A stretch of 64,000 bases of DNA from Rhizobium leucaenae USDA 9039 (GCF_000426285.1 NZ_AUFB01000010.1:1-64000); one strand, 5' to 3'; shown: positions 26,921 to 36,580, numbered from the stretch's first letter. Program-made: numbers and translations. Notes: generated by a model not told the origin, from the sequence alone.

Positions 26921-28174
26921 ATGGCGTATTTGTCCTTTCTGCGGCGGGCTGTCCTGCCGCTGCTCGTGTCGTCGGCGCTGGTCGCCTGCACGGCCGATAG
27001 CCTCGTCCCGCCGTCGAACATCGACAGCAGCGCTCGCGTTGGCTCGATCAAGCCGCATCGCAGCATGCCGCCGAGGCAGTTCAGCTATCAGGGTGACGAA
27101 ACTCCCGTTAACTCCGCCTCTGCCAATTACGCCAACACATATAATCTCTCGGGCAGCCGGCAGGGCGCCGCGCAGATGCCCGCCTCCGCCAAACAGGGCC
27201 GTTTGCCCATGAGCGGTGCCAATGAGGCCGTCACGACCACGGACGTCGAAGAGGGCCTGGCACAGCAGTCGGATGTGCCCTCTCAGGGCGTCAATATGGA
27301 TGCGGAACTCGGTGTGGGGCCGAGCGAGGAAGCCCAGTCCGGGCCGGTTGTCGGGCTGGCGCAGGAGGAACGGCAGAACATTGCGGAGGGCGAAACCGAT
27401 CAGCCTGTGGTCGACAGGATCGGCTCGGATACGCCGGTGCAGGCCAACCGCTCCATCATTCAACGCCCGACCGCACAGGCTGAGCTCAGTCAGTCACCGA
27501 TCCGCCGCCAGATGCCGAATACGCAGGTCGCCATGTTGCCACGCGTCGGCAATCCGATGCCGCGGATCGAACAGCAGGAGGAGGCGCCGCAGTCGGCGCC
27601 CGGCGGCGCCATGCCTGCTTCGGAAATTGCCTGCCGGCAGGAATTGCAGCGTATGGGGGTCGTCTACAACGACAAGCCGCCGATTTCCGACGGTCCGGCC
27701 TGCCAGGTTCCCTATCCGGTTTCTCTGAGCGGGCTTTCCGGCAACATCGCCGTCAGGCCGGCGGTGACGCTGAACTGTCAGGTGACGCTTGCCTTCGCCA
27801 AATGGGTAAAGAACGAATTGGCGCCGGCGGCCCGCACACGCTATTGGACGGGCGTCGGCACAATCGTGCCGCTCGGGGGCTATTCCTGCCGCCGGATGAA
27901 CAATAGCCGGCAACGCTACAATCCGATGTCGGAACATGCCCATGGCAATGCCATCGATGTCGGCACCTTCATCCTGAAAAACGGCCATGTCATCGATGTC
28001 CGTAAGAAGGGGCTGTTCTCCTTCCGTGAGGGCCGGCTGTTGAAGGCGGTGCGCAGCGATAGCTGCAATTATTTCGACACCGTACTCGGCCCAGGCAGCA
28101 ATGCCGAACACTGGAACCATTTCCATTTCGACCTCAGGGATCGCAGGGGCGGACGCCGATACTGCAGCCTGTGA
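26921..28174 (+). CDS. Extensin-like lipoprotein with M15-type peptidase domain
   Basis: This 417-residue envelope protein has a signal sequence ending in the lipobox SALVAC (Cys at ~23), so it is probably a lipoprotein. A Gln/Pro/Ser-rich low-complexity spacer (about 30-230) follows, then a C-terminal extensin-like domain (about 235-417). That domain has the zinc-peptidase pattern of the M15/VanY fold: SEHAHGNAIDVGTF and HWNHFHFDL give the His/Asp/His ligands. Cysteines in the domain suggest disulfides. It is likely a peptidoglycan endopeptidase; the plant-extensin name is historical. Confidence 0.87.
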   Translation: MAYLSFLRRAVLPLLVSSALVACTADSLVPPSNIDSSARVGSIKPHRSMPPRQFSYQGDETPVNSASANYANTYNLSGSRQGAAQMPASAKQGRLPMSGANEAVTTTDVEEGLAQQSDVPSQGVNMDAELGVGPSEEAQSGPVVGLAQEERQNIAEGETDQPVVDRIGSDTPVQANRSIIQRPTAQAELSQSPIRRQMPNTQVAMLPRVGNPMPRIEQQEEAPQSAPGGAMPASEIACRQELQRMGVVYNDKPPISDGPACQVPYPVSLSGLSGNIAVRPAVTLNCQVTLAFAKWVKNELAPAARTRYWTGVGTIVPLGGYSCRRMNNSRQRYNPMSEHAHGNAIDVGTFILKNGHVIDVRKKGLFSFREGRLLKAVRSDSCNYFDTVLGPGSNAEHWNHFHFDLRDRRGGRRYCSL

Positions 28175-28300
28175 TGCCAAATTTGTTGGGCGGGAACAGC
28201 AGCAGTATATCGTGAGCCGCACATCATCGAGTGCGGGATAGGTCGCCCTACAAAATCAAGTAATCTTGATAGTTGTCCGTCGATCGGTAGAGTGAACGCC

Positions 28301-28756
28301 ATGACTGATAAGACGTCCATCAGATCAAAGAAGGCGGCCAAACCGAGCAATGAAGGCGCTACCCTCCTTGCCGGCGGCAATCCGCAGATCGCGAAGGGCG
28401 AGGGTGACGCACCCGTACAAGCCTACCTCGCGGCCATGCCGGGCTGGAAAAGCGACATCGGCCGCCGCCTCGATGCACTCATCACGCGCACGGTTCCAGA
28501 TGTGCGCAAGGCGGTCAAATGGAACTCGCCGCTTTACGGGATGGAAGGTCAAGGCTGGTTCCTCGGCATCCATTGCTTCACGAAATACGTCAAGGTGGCC
28601 TTCTTTCGCGGCACGTCGCTCGGTCCCATCCCTCCCGGCGATTCCAAGAGCAAGGAGACGCGCTATCTTGATATCCATGAAGGCGATCAGCTCGACGAAG
28701 CTCAGCTTGCCGCCTGGATAAGGCAGGCCAGCCAACTGCCGGGCGAACGAATGTGA
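28301..28756 (+). CDS. DUF1801 domain protein (YdhG-like), copy 1
   Basis: This ~151-residue protein from the ATG at 28301 (a GTG at 28292 is also in frame) has the DUF1801 fold at about 45-150: VQAYLAAMPGWKSDIGRRLD, VRKAVKWNSPLYGMEGQGWF and VKVAFFRGTSL. The Lys/Ser-rich N-terminus is probably disordered. The molecular function of the family is unknown; the fold relates to the frataxin/YdhG group. A second DUF1801 gene follows 51 bases later, and the two proteins are diverged from one another. Confidence 0.82.
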   Translation: MTDKTSIRSKKAAKPSNEGATLLAGGNPQIAKGEGDAPVQAYLAAMPGWKSDIGRRLDALITRTVPDVRKAVKWNSPLYGMEGQGWFLGIHCFTKYVKVAFFRGTSLGPIPPGDSKSKETRYLDIHEGDQLDEAQLAAWIRQASQLPGERM

Positions 28757-28807
28757 AGGTCAGTGCGGCATGCGTGCTGACGCTCGAATGACAGCGGTGC
28801 GACATCC

Positions 28808-29272
28808 ATGAAGAAAGCGACGAAAAGCATGACGAAGAGTGACCCGAAGGAAGGAACGGCAGAGGACTCTGCCTCCCATTTGATCGACGGCAGAATCAAG
28901 GAGCTCAGCGATTGGCGGGGCGAGACGCTTGCTCATGTCAGAACTCTCATCCACCAGGCGGACCCGGAAGTGGTCGAGGAGTGGAAATGGAGAGGAGTAC
29001 CGGTGTGGGAGCATGACGGAATCATCTGTACCGGCGAGACCTACAAGAATGTCGTGAAGATGACCTTCGCCAAGGGCGCCTCATTGGAGGACCCGTCAGG
29101 CCTCTTCAACTCCAGTATGGAAGGCAATACCAGGCGCGCTATCGATATTCATGAGGGCGAAAAGATCGATGAAGAGGCATTGAAGGCCCTCATTCGCGCC
29201 GCCGTGGCGCTGAATACGTCGGCGCGTGCCGCTCGCCCCGCCCGCTCTCAGAAGAAACCAAAAAACGCCTGA
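28808..29272 (+). CDS. DUF1801 domain protein, copy 2
   Basis: This 154-residue protein has a lysine-rich N-terminus, then DUF1801 blocks: RIKELSDWRGETLAHVRTLI, VVEEWKWRGVPVWEHDGIIC and VVKMTFAKGASL. Near the end, RRAIDIHEGEKIDEEALK parallels RYLDIHEGDQLDEAQLA of copy 1, so the pair arose by an old duplication. The C-terminal ~20 residues are Ala/Arg/Lys-rich and possibly nucleic-acid-binding. Function unknown. Confidence 0.84.
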   Translation: MKKATKSMTKSDPKEGTAEDSASHLIDGRIKELSDWRGETLAHVRTLIHQADPEVVEEWKWRGVPVWEHDGIICTGETYKNVVKMTFAKGASLEDPSGLFNSSMEGNTRRAIDIHEGEKIDEEALKALIRAAVALNTSARAARPARSQKKPKNA

Positions 29273-29390
29273 GGAACGTCGCGAGAAAACTGCGGTGGCT
29301 CACTGTGGAATAGTGTGGGCAAGAAGTTGCATTTACGCGCATTCTCGTACTTCCCTATAACTGTGGCGGCCGAAGCGGGAGAGCTGTTTT

Positions 29391-29645
29391 ATGGAAGAAG
29401 CACCGAGAAGGAAGAGAGGGCTGGGGAAGGCCCTGGTCGCCGCGCTCGTTGCAATCGTTCTCGTCATCGGCGGGCGCTGGTATGCGTATGTTGCCTATGC
29501 CGACGATCCGTTCGATGAAGTTGGCATCGGCCTTAACACGATGATGCCGGGTCCGATCCGCGAAAAGGGTTGCGCGATGCTGAAGGCGCGCTTCGAGAAC
29601 AAGACCCTGCCGCCGGCAGGCTGCGGGGTCAACGGCAACTGGTAG
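29391..29645 (+). CDS. Small single-pass membrane protein, hypothetical
   Basis: This 84-residue protein has a basic N-terminus (MEEAPRRKRGLGKALV), one hydrophobic helix (about 13-33) and a ~50-residue periplasmic part with two cysteines near the end (GCAMLKARFE and AGCGVNGNW). That layout is an uncleaved signal anchor or signal peptide. The family is unknown to me, but the orderly topology and a plausible start after a GGAGAG-type site support a real gene. No operon partner. Confidence 0.6.
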   Translation: MEEAPRRKRGLGKALVAALVAIVLVIGGRWYAYVAYADDPFDEVGIGLNTMMPGPIREKGCAMLKARFENKTLPPAGCGVNGNW

Positions 29646-30030
29646 CGGGATTGAGAGCCGGTAAAAGAAAAGCCGGCGCGGGGCCGGCTGGAGTGGCGCA
29701 CAGCAGCGACAGGGGATCTTTGCTGGCCCCAGAAAAAGAATTTCATGTTGCAATGCCGCATGCAATAGGGATGTGAAGACAACAAATTTGCGAATATTAT
29801 CGGCGCCGACGCTGTCGCCAAGAGGCGTTGGGCGGAGTGCGACAGTCGCTGCTCACCTAAGGAAGATATGCCTGAGTAAGGTCACGGTTTAATGACAGCC
29901 CGTGGCCTGGTTTCTTTCCTTCAGCCGAACACAGTGTTTCATTTCGGCTGGGTGGTAAAAGCCACAGACCCGGCTATATAGCGGGCAAACGCCGCAGATC
30001 TAATCAGAAAAGCCGGACTTCGCCTCCATC
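29646..30030. other. Intergenic region before the ABC exporter, no gene seen
   Basis: In this 385-base stretch I see no supported gene. At 29673-29693 there is a GC-rich hairpin (AGCCGGC...GCCGGCT) flanked on its left by AAAAGAAAA. It would act as a terminator only for minus-strand transcription, where no gene is evident. The AT-rich part at ~29760-29900 probably holds the promoter for the exporter genes. Confidence 0.5.
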
Positions 30031-30957
30031 ATGGCCCCGATCATTTCTATCCGTAATCTCACCAAAACCTATTCCAATGGGTTTCAGGCATTGAAGGGCA
30101 TCGATCTCGACGTCGATAAAGGCGAGATTCTGGCTCTGCTCGGTCCGAACGGCGCGGGCAAGACGACGATGATCTCCATTGTCTGCGGAATCGCCAATCC
30201 GAGCGGGGGCACGGTGACCGTAGGCGGTCATGATGTCGTCAAGGAATTTCGCGCCACGCGCACCATGATCGGTCTGGTGCCGCAGGAGCTGACGACGGAT
30301 CAGTTCGAGACCGTGTGGAACACAGTCAGCTTTTCACGCGGCCTGCACGGCAAGAAACCGAATCCCGCGCATATCGAGCAGGTGCTGCGGGATCTGTCAC
30401 TCTGGGACAAGAGGGACAACATGCTGCGCCAGCTCTCTGGAGGCATGAAGCGGCGTGTTCTGATTGCCAAGGCGCTGTCGCACGAGCCGCAAATCCTCTT
30501 CCTGGACGAGCCTACGGCTGGCGTCGACGTGACGCTGCGCAAGGACATGTGGCACGTCGTCGAGCGGCTGCGGGCGTCCGGCGTCACCATCATCCTGACG
30601 ACGCACTATATCGAAGAAGCCGAGGAGATCGCCGACCGTGTCGGCGTGATCAATGACGGCAAGCTGTTGCTGGTGGAAGAAAAGAAGGCACTGATGGCCA
30701 AGCTCGGCCGCAAGCAGCTCATCCTCGACCTGCTGGAGCCGCTGAATGCTGTGCCGCATCCTCTTAATGGCAATGGCCTGTCGCTGGGGCCGAATGGCAC
30801 GACGCTGATCTACGACTATGACGCCGAGCATGAACAATCGAGCATTGCGGCCCTGCTGTCGCGCCTGGCGGCCGCGGGAATTCATTTCAAGGATTTGTCG
30901 ACGCGGCAGAGCTCGCTCGAAGACATCTTCGTATCGCTGGTGGGAGAAGACAAATGA
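30031..30957 (+). CDS. ABC-2 type exporter ATP-binding protein (NodI/DrrA-like)
   Basis: This 308-residue ATPase has Walker A GPNGAGKT (38-45), a Q-loop in VPQELTTDQ, signature LSGGMKRR (near 135), Walker [13 protein letters not shown] and an H-loop in [11 protein letters not shown]. The [20 protein letters not shown] stretch and C-terminal ~80-residue extension are typical of the DRA/NodI exporter branch. It overlaps the permease start by 4 bases, forming a two-gene exporter. True nodI sits in a nod operon, which is absent here, so nod function is unlikely. The substrate is unknown. Confidence 0.9.
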   Translation: MAPIISIRNLTKTYSNGFQALKGIDLDVDKGEILALLGPNGAGKTTMISIVCGIANPSGGTVTVGGHDVVKEFRATRTMIGLVPQELTTDQFETVWNTVSFSRGLHGKKPNPAHIEQVLRDLSLWDKRDNMLRQLSGGMKRRVLIAKALSHEPQILFLDEPTAGVDVTLRKDMWHVVERLRASGVTIILTTHYIEEAEEIADRVGVINDGKLLLVEEKKALMAKLGRKQLILDLLEPLNAVPHPLNGNGLSLGPNGTTLIYDYDAEHEQSSIAALLSRLAAAGIHFKDLSTRQSSLEDIFVSLVGEDK

Positions 30958-31715
30958 ACTTCGAGGCGATCAAATCCATCTATGCGTTCGAGATGGCCCG
31001 CACGCGCCGCACGCTGCTGCAGAGCGTCGTCTCGCCGGTCATTTCCACCTCGCTCTATTTCATCGTCTTCGGCGCCGCGATCGGCTCCCGCATTCAACTG
31101 GTTGAGGGCGTTTCCTACGGCGCTTTCATCACGCCTGGCCTCATCATGCTGACGCTGCTAGGCCAGTGCATAAGTAACGGTTCCTTCGGCATCTATTTCC
31201 CGAAATTCACCGGCACGATCTATGAGGTTCTTTCCGCACCCGTTGCCATGACGGAAATCGTTCTCGGCTATGTCGGCGCTGCGGCGACCAAGGGCATGCT
31301 GATCGGGCTGATCATCCTGCTGACGGCGAATTTCTTCGTGCATATCACCATCGAACACCCCTTCATGATGATCCTGTTCTTCGTGCTGACGGCGGTGACG
31401 TTCAGCCTGTTCGGCTTCATGATCGGTATTTGGGCGGGGAATTTCGAGCAGCTCAACCTCATTCCCATGCTGGTCGTGCCGCCGCTCACCTTCCTTGGCG
31501 GCAGCTTCTATTCCATCAACATGCTGCCGCCCTTTTGGCAGGCCGTCAGCCACCTCAATCCGGTCCTCTATCTCGTCAGCGGCTTTCGCTGGAGCTTCTA
31601 CGGCATTGCCGATGTCAACCCGGCACTGAGCCTTGCGATGATCACGCTTTTCCTCTTGATCTGCCTGGCGACCCTCGCGTGGATTTTCAGAACGGGATAT
31701 CGGTTAAGGAACTGA
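30954..31715 (+). CDS. ABC-2 type exporter permease
   Basis: This 253-residue membrane protein of the ABC-2 family has six hydrophobic segments, with the N-terminal amphipathic stretch [20 protein letters not shown]. The conserved late block [20 protein letters not shown] followed by [17 protein letters not shown] is characteristic of NodJ/DrrB-like permeases. Its ATG overlaps the ATPase stop (ATGA). The pair would export a hydrophobic or glycolipid-type substrate across the inner membrane. Confidence 0.9.
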   Translation: MNFEAIKSIYAFEMARTRRTLLQSVVSPVISTSLYFIVFGAAIGSRIQLVEGVSYGAFITPGLIMLTLLGQCISNGSFGIYFPKFTGTIYEVLSAPVAMTEIVLGYVGAAATKGMLIGLIILLTANFFVHITIEHPFMMILFFVLTAVTFSLFGFMIGIWAGNFEQLNLIPMLVVPPLTFLGGSFYSINMLPPFWQAVSHLNPVLYLVSGFRWSFYGIADVNPALSLAMITLFLLICLATLAWIFRTGYRLRN

Positions 31716-31855
31716 TCGAAAGGCGCTTTCCTGCCAACACGCCGGTTGCAATCGCCATCTCTGCGGTTCATACATTCGATGCCCACGTAATTGGCGAAAC
31801 GAGATGGCAAGCTGCGCGCCTGGGCGATCAACTCGAGCCTTGCCGCAGGTGCTCC

Positions 31856-33184
31856 ATGCCCACAATCTCCCAGCCCCGTTCACTGTCCGATGTCCTTTCG
31901 CGCCTCGATCTTCTGACCAATTGGGAGCGCAAACCGCGCGGAGAGATGCGCGTCGGCCTTGACCCGATGCTCGATCTCATGCAGCGGCTCGGCAATCCTC
32001 ATCGCAGCTTCCGTGCCATTCATGTCGGCGGAACCAAGGGCAAGGGGTCCGTTTCCGCGCTCATCGAGGCTGCCTTGCTGCATGCCGGATGGAAGGTCGG
32101 CCGTTACGGCTCGCCGCATGTCGACCGTGTGAATGAGCGGATCAGCGTGTTGGGCCAAGCAATCGAAGACGAGGCTCTGTCAAGGGCACTGGAACGGACG
32201 CTGGACAGCTACGAGACTGCAAAGCGGGAAGCGACAGCCGGCGAAGATGCCACCTGGTTCGACGTGATCACGGCTGCCGCCTTTCTTGCCTTCCGAGACG
32301 CAGGTCTGGACTGGGTGGTGGTGGAAGTCGGGCTTGGCGGCCGGCTCGACTCCACCAATATCGTCTTTGGCGAGGTCGCTATCGTCACCAATATCGAACT
32401 CGAGCATACGGAGATCCTCGGAAGCACGCGCGAGGCGATCGCTGGCGAGAAGGTGGGCATCCTGAAACCCGGCGCGGCGCTTGCGACGACGCTTCCTGTC
32501 TCCGACCCCGCGGGCCAGGTTTTGCAGCAACGCGCAGATGAGCTCGGTTGTCCCGTATTGCGCACCGATTTCCACGATGATGCAACGATAGCGGGCAAGA
32601 ATGCCGCCTTGGCAGGCCTGGTGCTCGACTATTTGGGACAGCATGGCGAACGCGTGCGCGGGGGTGCTCAAGCTGACGTCCCAGTTGGCGCGTGGCTGCT
32701 TGATCAGGCTGTCAAGGATAGCGCGCATCTGCCGGGGCGAATGGAGCGGCTTTCCTTCGAACTGCCCGCGGCTCGGAATACAGCTCCGCAAAGAGTGCCG
32801 ATAGTGATGGACGGCGCACATGTGCCGTTCAATATCGAGGCTGTCTTGCGGGACATCAGCCGCGACAGCGAATTTGCCGGTGAGTGTATCGCCATTGTGG
32901 CCCTGGCGGCGGACAAAGATGCAAATAAATTCTTGACCGTGCTGTCTCGCTACGTTGCCCATGTCCTGTTTACGGAGGCGGGTGGCTCCGGCCGGTTTCA
33001 TCCGGCCGATGAACTGGCGGCATTGGCAAGATCCATAGGAGTGGCCAGCGAAGCCGAACCGGATGCGCGAGAGGCGCTGGATCGGGCGGCGGCGATGGCG
33101 GCGCAGAATAATGGCTGGGTCCTCGTAACGGGATCACTCTATCTTGTGGGATTGCTGCGAAGCGCCGTGGTGGAAGGCGGCTGA
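31856..33184 (+). CDS. FolC-like Mur-ligase (folylpolyglutamate synthase family)
   Basis: This 442-residue protein from the ATG at 31856 has the Mur-ligase layout: P-loop HVGGTKGKGSVSALIE (near 57-72), a central ATPase with TNIELEHTEILGST, and a C-terminal ligase domain with VMDGAHVPFNIEAVL and ALAADKDANKFL. FolC adds glutamates to folates, some versions also making dihydrofolate. The usual rhizobial folC is in a trp/accD neighbourhood, so this copy, next to an ABC exporter and a GNAT gene, may be a paralogue. The P-loop reads TKGKGS rather than the common TNGKGS. The GNAT gene starts 6 bases after the stop. Confidence 0.85.
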   Translation: MPTISQPRSLSDVLSRLDLLTNWERKPRGEMRVGLDPMLDLMQRLGNPHRSFRAIHVGGTKGKGSVSALIEAALLHAGWKVGRYGSPHVDRVNERISVLGQAIEDEALSRALERTLDSYETAKREATAGEDATWFDVITAAAFLAFRDAGLDWVVVEVGLGGRLDSTNIVFGEVAIVTNIELEHTEILGSTREAIAGEKVGILKPGAALATTLPVSDPAGQVLQQRADELGCPVLRTDFHDDATIAGKNAALAGLVLDYLGQHGERVRGGAQADVPVGAWLLDQAVKDSAHLPGRMERLSFELPAARNTAPQRVPIVMDGAHVPFNIEAVLRDISRDSEFAGECIAIVALAADKDANKFLTVLSRYVAHVLFTEAGGSGRFHPADELAALARSIGVASEAEPDAREALDRAAAMAAQNNGWVLVTGSLYLVGLLRSAVVEGG

Positions 33185-33190
33185 TCGAAG

Positions 33191-33715
33191 ATGGACATCA
33201 ATATTCGATCGGCTCTTCCGGGCGATGCGGCGGCCATAGCCAATCTGCATGTCCTCGTCTGGCGCGAAACCTATCGGACGCTGGCATCCCCCGATGCTTT
33301 TCGCGAGCTTGATGAAGCCCATCGGCAAGCCAGATGGGCGGCGACATTGGCCGAGCCGGGCCGTGATCAATTGGTGCTTCTTGCTGAGCAAGGCGATCGG
33401 CCGGTCGGCATCGGCTCGGTCGGCGCCCCGTCGCACGCGGTCTTCGAAGGAAGAGGGGAAATACGGTCTCTCTACGTCCATCCTTCCTTGAAACGAAGGG
33501 GTCTCGGTCGTCGCCTGATGCGGGAACTGGCGCGGCATCTTGCCGATCGCCGCTACCCCGGCGTTGCCCTGAGTGTCGTTGCCGGCAACGAACCGGCAAT
33601 CGCATTTTACCGGTCGCTCGGCGGACGGATGGCGGGACGCTACATCGATCCCGGCCCGCTGTGGCGATCGGACAACATCGTCTTCGTTTGGGACGATTTG
33701 TCGTTGTTGATCTAG
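33191..33715 (+). CDS. GNAT-family N-acetyltransferase
   Basis: This 174-residue acetyl-CoA-dependent acyltransferase has motif A SLYVHPSLKRRGLGRRLMRE, containing the R-x-x-G-x-G acetyl-CoA loop. The N-terminal beta strand and LHVLVWRETYRTLASPDAF segment resemble the common GNAT/RimI-like group. Motif B is seen in VVAGNEPAIAFYRSLGGRM. The acceptor is unknown. It starts 6 bases after the FolC-like gene and is probably co-transcribed; it converges with the broken DMT gene. Confidence 0.88.
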   Translation: MDINIRSALPGDAAAIANLHVLVWRETYRTLASPDAFRELDEAHRQARWAATLAEPGRDQLVLLAEQGDRPVGIGSVGAPSHAVFEGRGEIRSLYVHPSLKRRGLGRRLMRELARHLADRRYPGVALSVVAGNEPAIAFYRSLGGRMAGRYIDPGPLWRSDNIVFVWDDLSLLI

Positions 33716-33732
33716 CTTACGGGCGGCCTCGT

Positions 33733-34638
33733 TTATCCCTGCGCGGCTTTCCGCTGGGGTGTCATCGTCATGGCCATCACGCCGATGATGACGCAGACGA
33801 GGCCGATACCGGCTGTCGGGGTCAACGGCTCGCCGAGGAAGATGGCGCCGATGGCAACGCCGATCGGGACGCGCAAATAGGCTTGCGCCGTAGTGCCGAT
33901 CGAACCAAGGGTCTGGATCAGCCGGAAATAGATCGAGAAGGCGAGGGCGGTCGAAAGGATTGCAAGCGCGAAAAGAGCGGCGATCGAGGCCGCCGAAGGC
34001 GCAAGCATCCATGGCCGATCCACAACGAGGCTGACCGGGATGAGGATGACGGCGCCGCAAAGAAGCGAGCCGACGGCTGGCATCATCGGATCGATTCCCT
34101 TGAAATTGCGGCCGAACAGGGCGGCTCCGGCATAGCAGATCGATGCCACGACGACGGCAAGCTGTGCCGGCAATTGCCGGCCGAAACCGCTCAATGCGTC
34201 GACGCCGATGATGAAGCAAATGCCCGCCAATCCAATTGCGATACCAAAGAGCTTGCGTGCGGTGACGACCTCGTTGCGCAGCAGGGTCGCCGCTAACAGG
34301 AAGGTGAAAATCGGCGTGGTCGAGTTCAGTATGGTCGCCAGACCGGCATCCACCGTTCGCTCGGCCCAGGCGATCAGAGTGAAGGGAATGACGCTGTTCA
34401 GGCAGGCCTGAACGAGGAAACGCCGCCATGTGGCGGCATCTCGGGGCAGTCTCAATCCACGCCAGAGGAGAATCGCCGACAGTACGCAGCCGGCGATGAG
34501 AGTGCGCGCGGCGATAAAAGTGATCGGCGGAATTGTCGTCACGCCGATCCTGATGAAGGTGTAAGAGGCGCCCTACAGGGTTGCCAGTAAAAGCAGGAGC
34601 ACAAGCTCCGGCGTCCTGTTGGTTTTGTTCGGTTGCAT
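33733..34638 (-). pseudogene. EamA/DMT transporter interrupted by one amber codon
   Basis: The full frame from the ATG at 34638 would encode ~301 residues of a ten-helix EamA transporter. It begins MQPNKTNRTPELVLLLLLAT and continues in the same frame through GASYTFIRIGV into MTTIPPITFIAARTLIAGC. At 34573-34575 the codon is TAG, where EamA proteins have a conserved Trp in the LLLATLWG(A/G)S block, so a single TGG-to-TAG change explains it. The rest is intact, with both EamA repeats. Outcomes could be loss of function, read-through, or restart at the GTG at 34540-34542, giving a 269-residue protein lacking helix 1. A sequencing error is also possible. Confidence 0.85.
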
Positions 34639-34735
34639 GACGGTCGAACTTTCGAGATCCATGATGGTGAATGCATCATGCCTACCGTTCATTGACGCGC
34701 CATGCTTCGGCTCTCGTCGAAGTATGCTTAAATCA

Positions 34736-35437
34736 TCAATCCCGCAGCCGTAACTCATCTGTCTGCATCTGCATCGAGCCCAGCGTTTCCAGGAAGCTCA
34801 TGCCGAGCAGGCTCTGGTCGAGCTTGCCGTCTTCGGCGACGGTCGCCTGGACATCGCGCCGCAGGATCGGTCCGATGGCGACGGAGCCGAGTTCGACGGG
34901 AGCAGCTCTGGCCCTGCCATTGGCGGTGATGACCGTCATGGAATAGGTGAGGTTTTCGGGAATGATGCCGACGCGCTCGGCGTCCTTCTGCGACAATGCG
35001 ATGGTGCTGGCACCGGTATCGACGAGCATGTCGATCGGCTGGCCGTTGATCATTACTTGCGCCTCGAAATGACCGTTCAGAAGCTTGTGGAGAATGACTT
35101 CCTGGCCACCTTCGCTGGTCGTGACGACGACGGCGTGTCCGGGCACAAGGCCGGCCATCAGCCGGTCGCCGACCTGCTGGGCATCGCGGCGATAAATATA
35201 GGCGGTCGCCAGTGCCATGATGATGACCAGCCAGATCAGCAGATTGCGCAGGGATTGACTGGCGGTATGGCGGCTTGCCCAAATGCCGGCACCCATGACC
35301 AAAGCGAGCGGTACCAGATAGACGATGCCCGCAAAATCGTCATTGTCGATGCCGAAGGTTGTGCCGCTGCTATTGTTGAAGACGAGGAGTGCGAGACCGA
35401 TGCCAATGATGGCGAGGGCGACGTTCAGGCGGCTCAT
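34736..35437 (-). CDS. TIGR02281-type clan AA aspartic protease
   Basis: This 233-residue membrane-anchored retropepsin-like protease has three hydrophobic segments in the first ~85 residues. The catalytic motif MLVDTGASTIALS (Asp near 139) lies in a single ~120-residue domain that would dimerise. The flap-like VITANGRARAAPVELGSV and C-terminal SLLGMSFLETLGSMQMQ blocks fit the TIGR02281 family common in alphaproteobacteria. The substrate is unknown. Its start overlaps the DUF1289 stop by 4 bases, so it is the last gene of cobS-DUF1289-protease. Confidence 0.88.
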   Translation of the reverse strand: MSRLNVALAIIGIGLALLVFNNSSGTTFGIDNDDFAGIVYLVPLALVMGAGIWASRHTASQSLRNLLIWLVIIMALATAYIYRRDAQQVGDRLMAGLVPGHAVVVTTSEGGQEVILHKLLNGHFEAQVMINGQPIDMLVDTGASTIALSQKDAERVGIIPENLTYSMTVITANGRARAAPVELGSVAIGPILRRDVQATVAEDGKLDQSLLGMSFLETLGSMQMQTDELRLRD

Positions 35438-35655
35438 ACGGGGTTACGCTCCCGCGCCAACCGCTGGCGACGGGTTTCCCGGCGCGGCTTGCGTTCGACG
35501 GTGGCGAGGCGTTCCGGCAGGACCTGCATGATCTCTCGTCGCTGATCGTCGCTGTAGTTCATCCATGCACCGATTTCTTCGCGCGTGCGTCCGCAGCCGA
35601 AGCAATAGCCGGTATTCATATCGATGGAGCAGACAAGAATGCAGGGTGTTAGCAT
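35434..35655 (-). CDS. DUF1289 family Cys4 protein
   Basis: This 73-residue protein from the ATG at 35655 has four cysteines, C5, C9, C18 and C21 (TPCILVCSID, GYCFGCGR), a probable zinc or Fe-S ligand set. TREEIGAWMNYSDDQRREIM follows, the DUF1289 signature. The basic C-terminus (ERKPRRETRRQRLARER) suggests RNA or membrane contact. Function unknown. It sits 19 bases after cobS and overlaps the protease gene, indicating co-transcription. Confidence 0.87.
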   Translation of the reverse strand: MLTPCILVCSIDMNTGYCFGCGRTREEIGAWMNYSDDQRREIMQVLPERLATVERKPRRETRRQRLARERNPV

Positions 35656-35674
35656 AGTGGCATATATCGATGCT

Positions 35675-36457
35675 TCAAACGCACATGGCAAGGGTACACA
35701 AGGCGGCGATCTCGCAAATCTGCTGCGTCGCACCGATGGTGTCGCCGGTGTGACCAGAAAGCCTTTGGCGCACGCGGCGAGTGAGTAAAAATGCCGCGGC
35801 TGCGGTGATCAAAAGGTAGAGGATGAAGGCGGGAAGCCTGAGGCACGGCCAGAGCAGAAAAGCCGAAAGCGCCAGCGCGATGGTGAGCGCCCCCTGCATT
35901 GCGCCGTAATCCGGTTTGCCGGCCGACGCGGCAATTCCGTCCGGCTTGGCAGCAGGCAGAATATACCAATGCCAGACCATCGCGCCCCGGCTGAGCGCCG
36001 CTGAAGCCGGCAGGACAAGGGCTGCGGCAAAGGGCGCAAGGCCGCGAGCGATGGCGGCAAGGGCTGCGGCGCGCAGTCCGAAAGAAAGGATCAGCGCCAC
36101 CGCACCGTAAGTGCCGATCCGGCTATCCTTCATGATGGCCAGCGCCCTGTCGCGATCCTTGCCGCCCCCAAGACCGTCAGCCATATCGCTCAAGCCATCC
36201 TCATGCAGAGCGCCTGTCGTCATCGTCTGGACCGCAAGTGCCAGCAGCGCCGCCATCAACGGATCGGCATGGAAAGCTAGCAGGATGCCGAAGACGATTG
36301 CGGCGGGCAGGGCAATCAGCAGGCCGGCAAGGGGAAAGGTACGAGAGATGCGCGTAAGCTTACCGTCATAGCTCTCAAAGAAAGAGGGAGGCACGGGAAT
36401 GCGGCTCAAGAAAGCTACGGCGCGTGCGGTATCGCCGGTGTATTCCTGAATATTCAT
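35675..36457 (-). CDS. cobS: Adenosylcobinamide-GDP ribazoletransferase (CobS/CobV)
   Basis: This 260-residue membrane enzyme joins alpha-ribazole (phosphate) to adenosylcobinamide-GDP, the last step of cobalamin assembly. It has about six hydrophobic segments; the family core [20 protein letters not shown] and [20 protein letters not shown] are intact. The start at 36457 follows GGGGAGAGG; the far longer frame upstream is antisense to cobT. In the Pseudomonas/rhizobial scheme the name is cobV. It is divergent from cobT, whose product supplies alpha-ribazole phosphate. Confidence 0.94.
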   Translation of the reverse strand: MNIQEYTGDTARAVAFLSRIPVPPSFFESYDGKLTRISRTFPLAGLLIALPAAIVFGILLAFHADPLMAALLALAVQTMTTGALHEDGLSDMADGLGGGKDRDRALAIMKDSRIGTYGAVALILSFGLRAAALAAIARGLAPFAAALVLPASAALSRGAMVWHWYILPAAKPDGIAASAGKPDYGAMQGALTIALALSAFLLWPCLRLPAFILYLLITAAAAFLLTRRVRQRLSGHTGDTIGATQQICEIAALCTLAMCV

Positions 36458-36580
36458 CCTCTCCCCGCTATTCCTGCGACAGCATCGGGCGTTTTTGGAG
36501 TTGTTCGCGCCTGTGCCGAAGACTAATAGAGTCGCACGCAAAGAACCTGATTTGAGACCAAAAGACAAGGAACGGCATTC

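Noticed and set aside
29673..29693. GC-rich hairpin as a terminator of the small membrane-protein gene
   Set aside because: On the plus strand it is followed by GGAGTGG and not by T residues. The U-rich side is on the minus strand, where no gene ends.
30031..31715. nodIJ lipo-chitin-oligosaccharide exporter
   Set aside because: The proteins belong to the same broad family, but there is no nod box or other nod gene nearby.
31430..31855. N-terminal extension of the FolC-like protein into the ABC permease
   Set aside because: The frame overlaps the permease gene out of frame, and FolC similarity starts at 31856.
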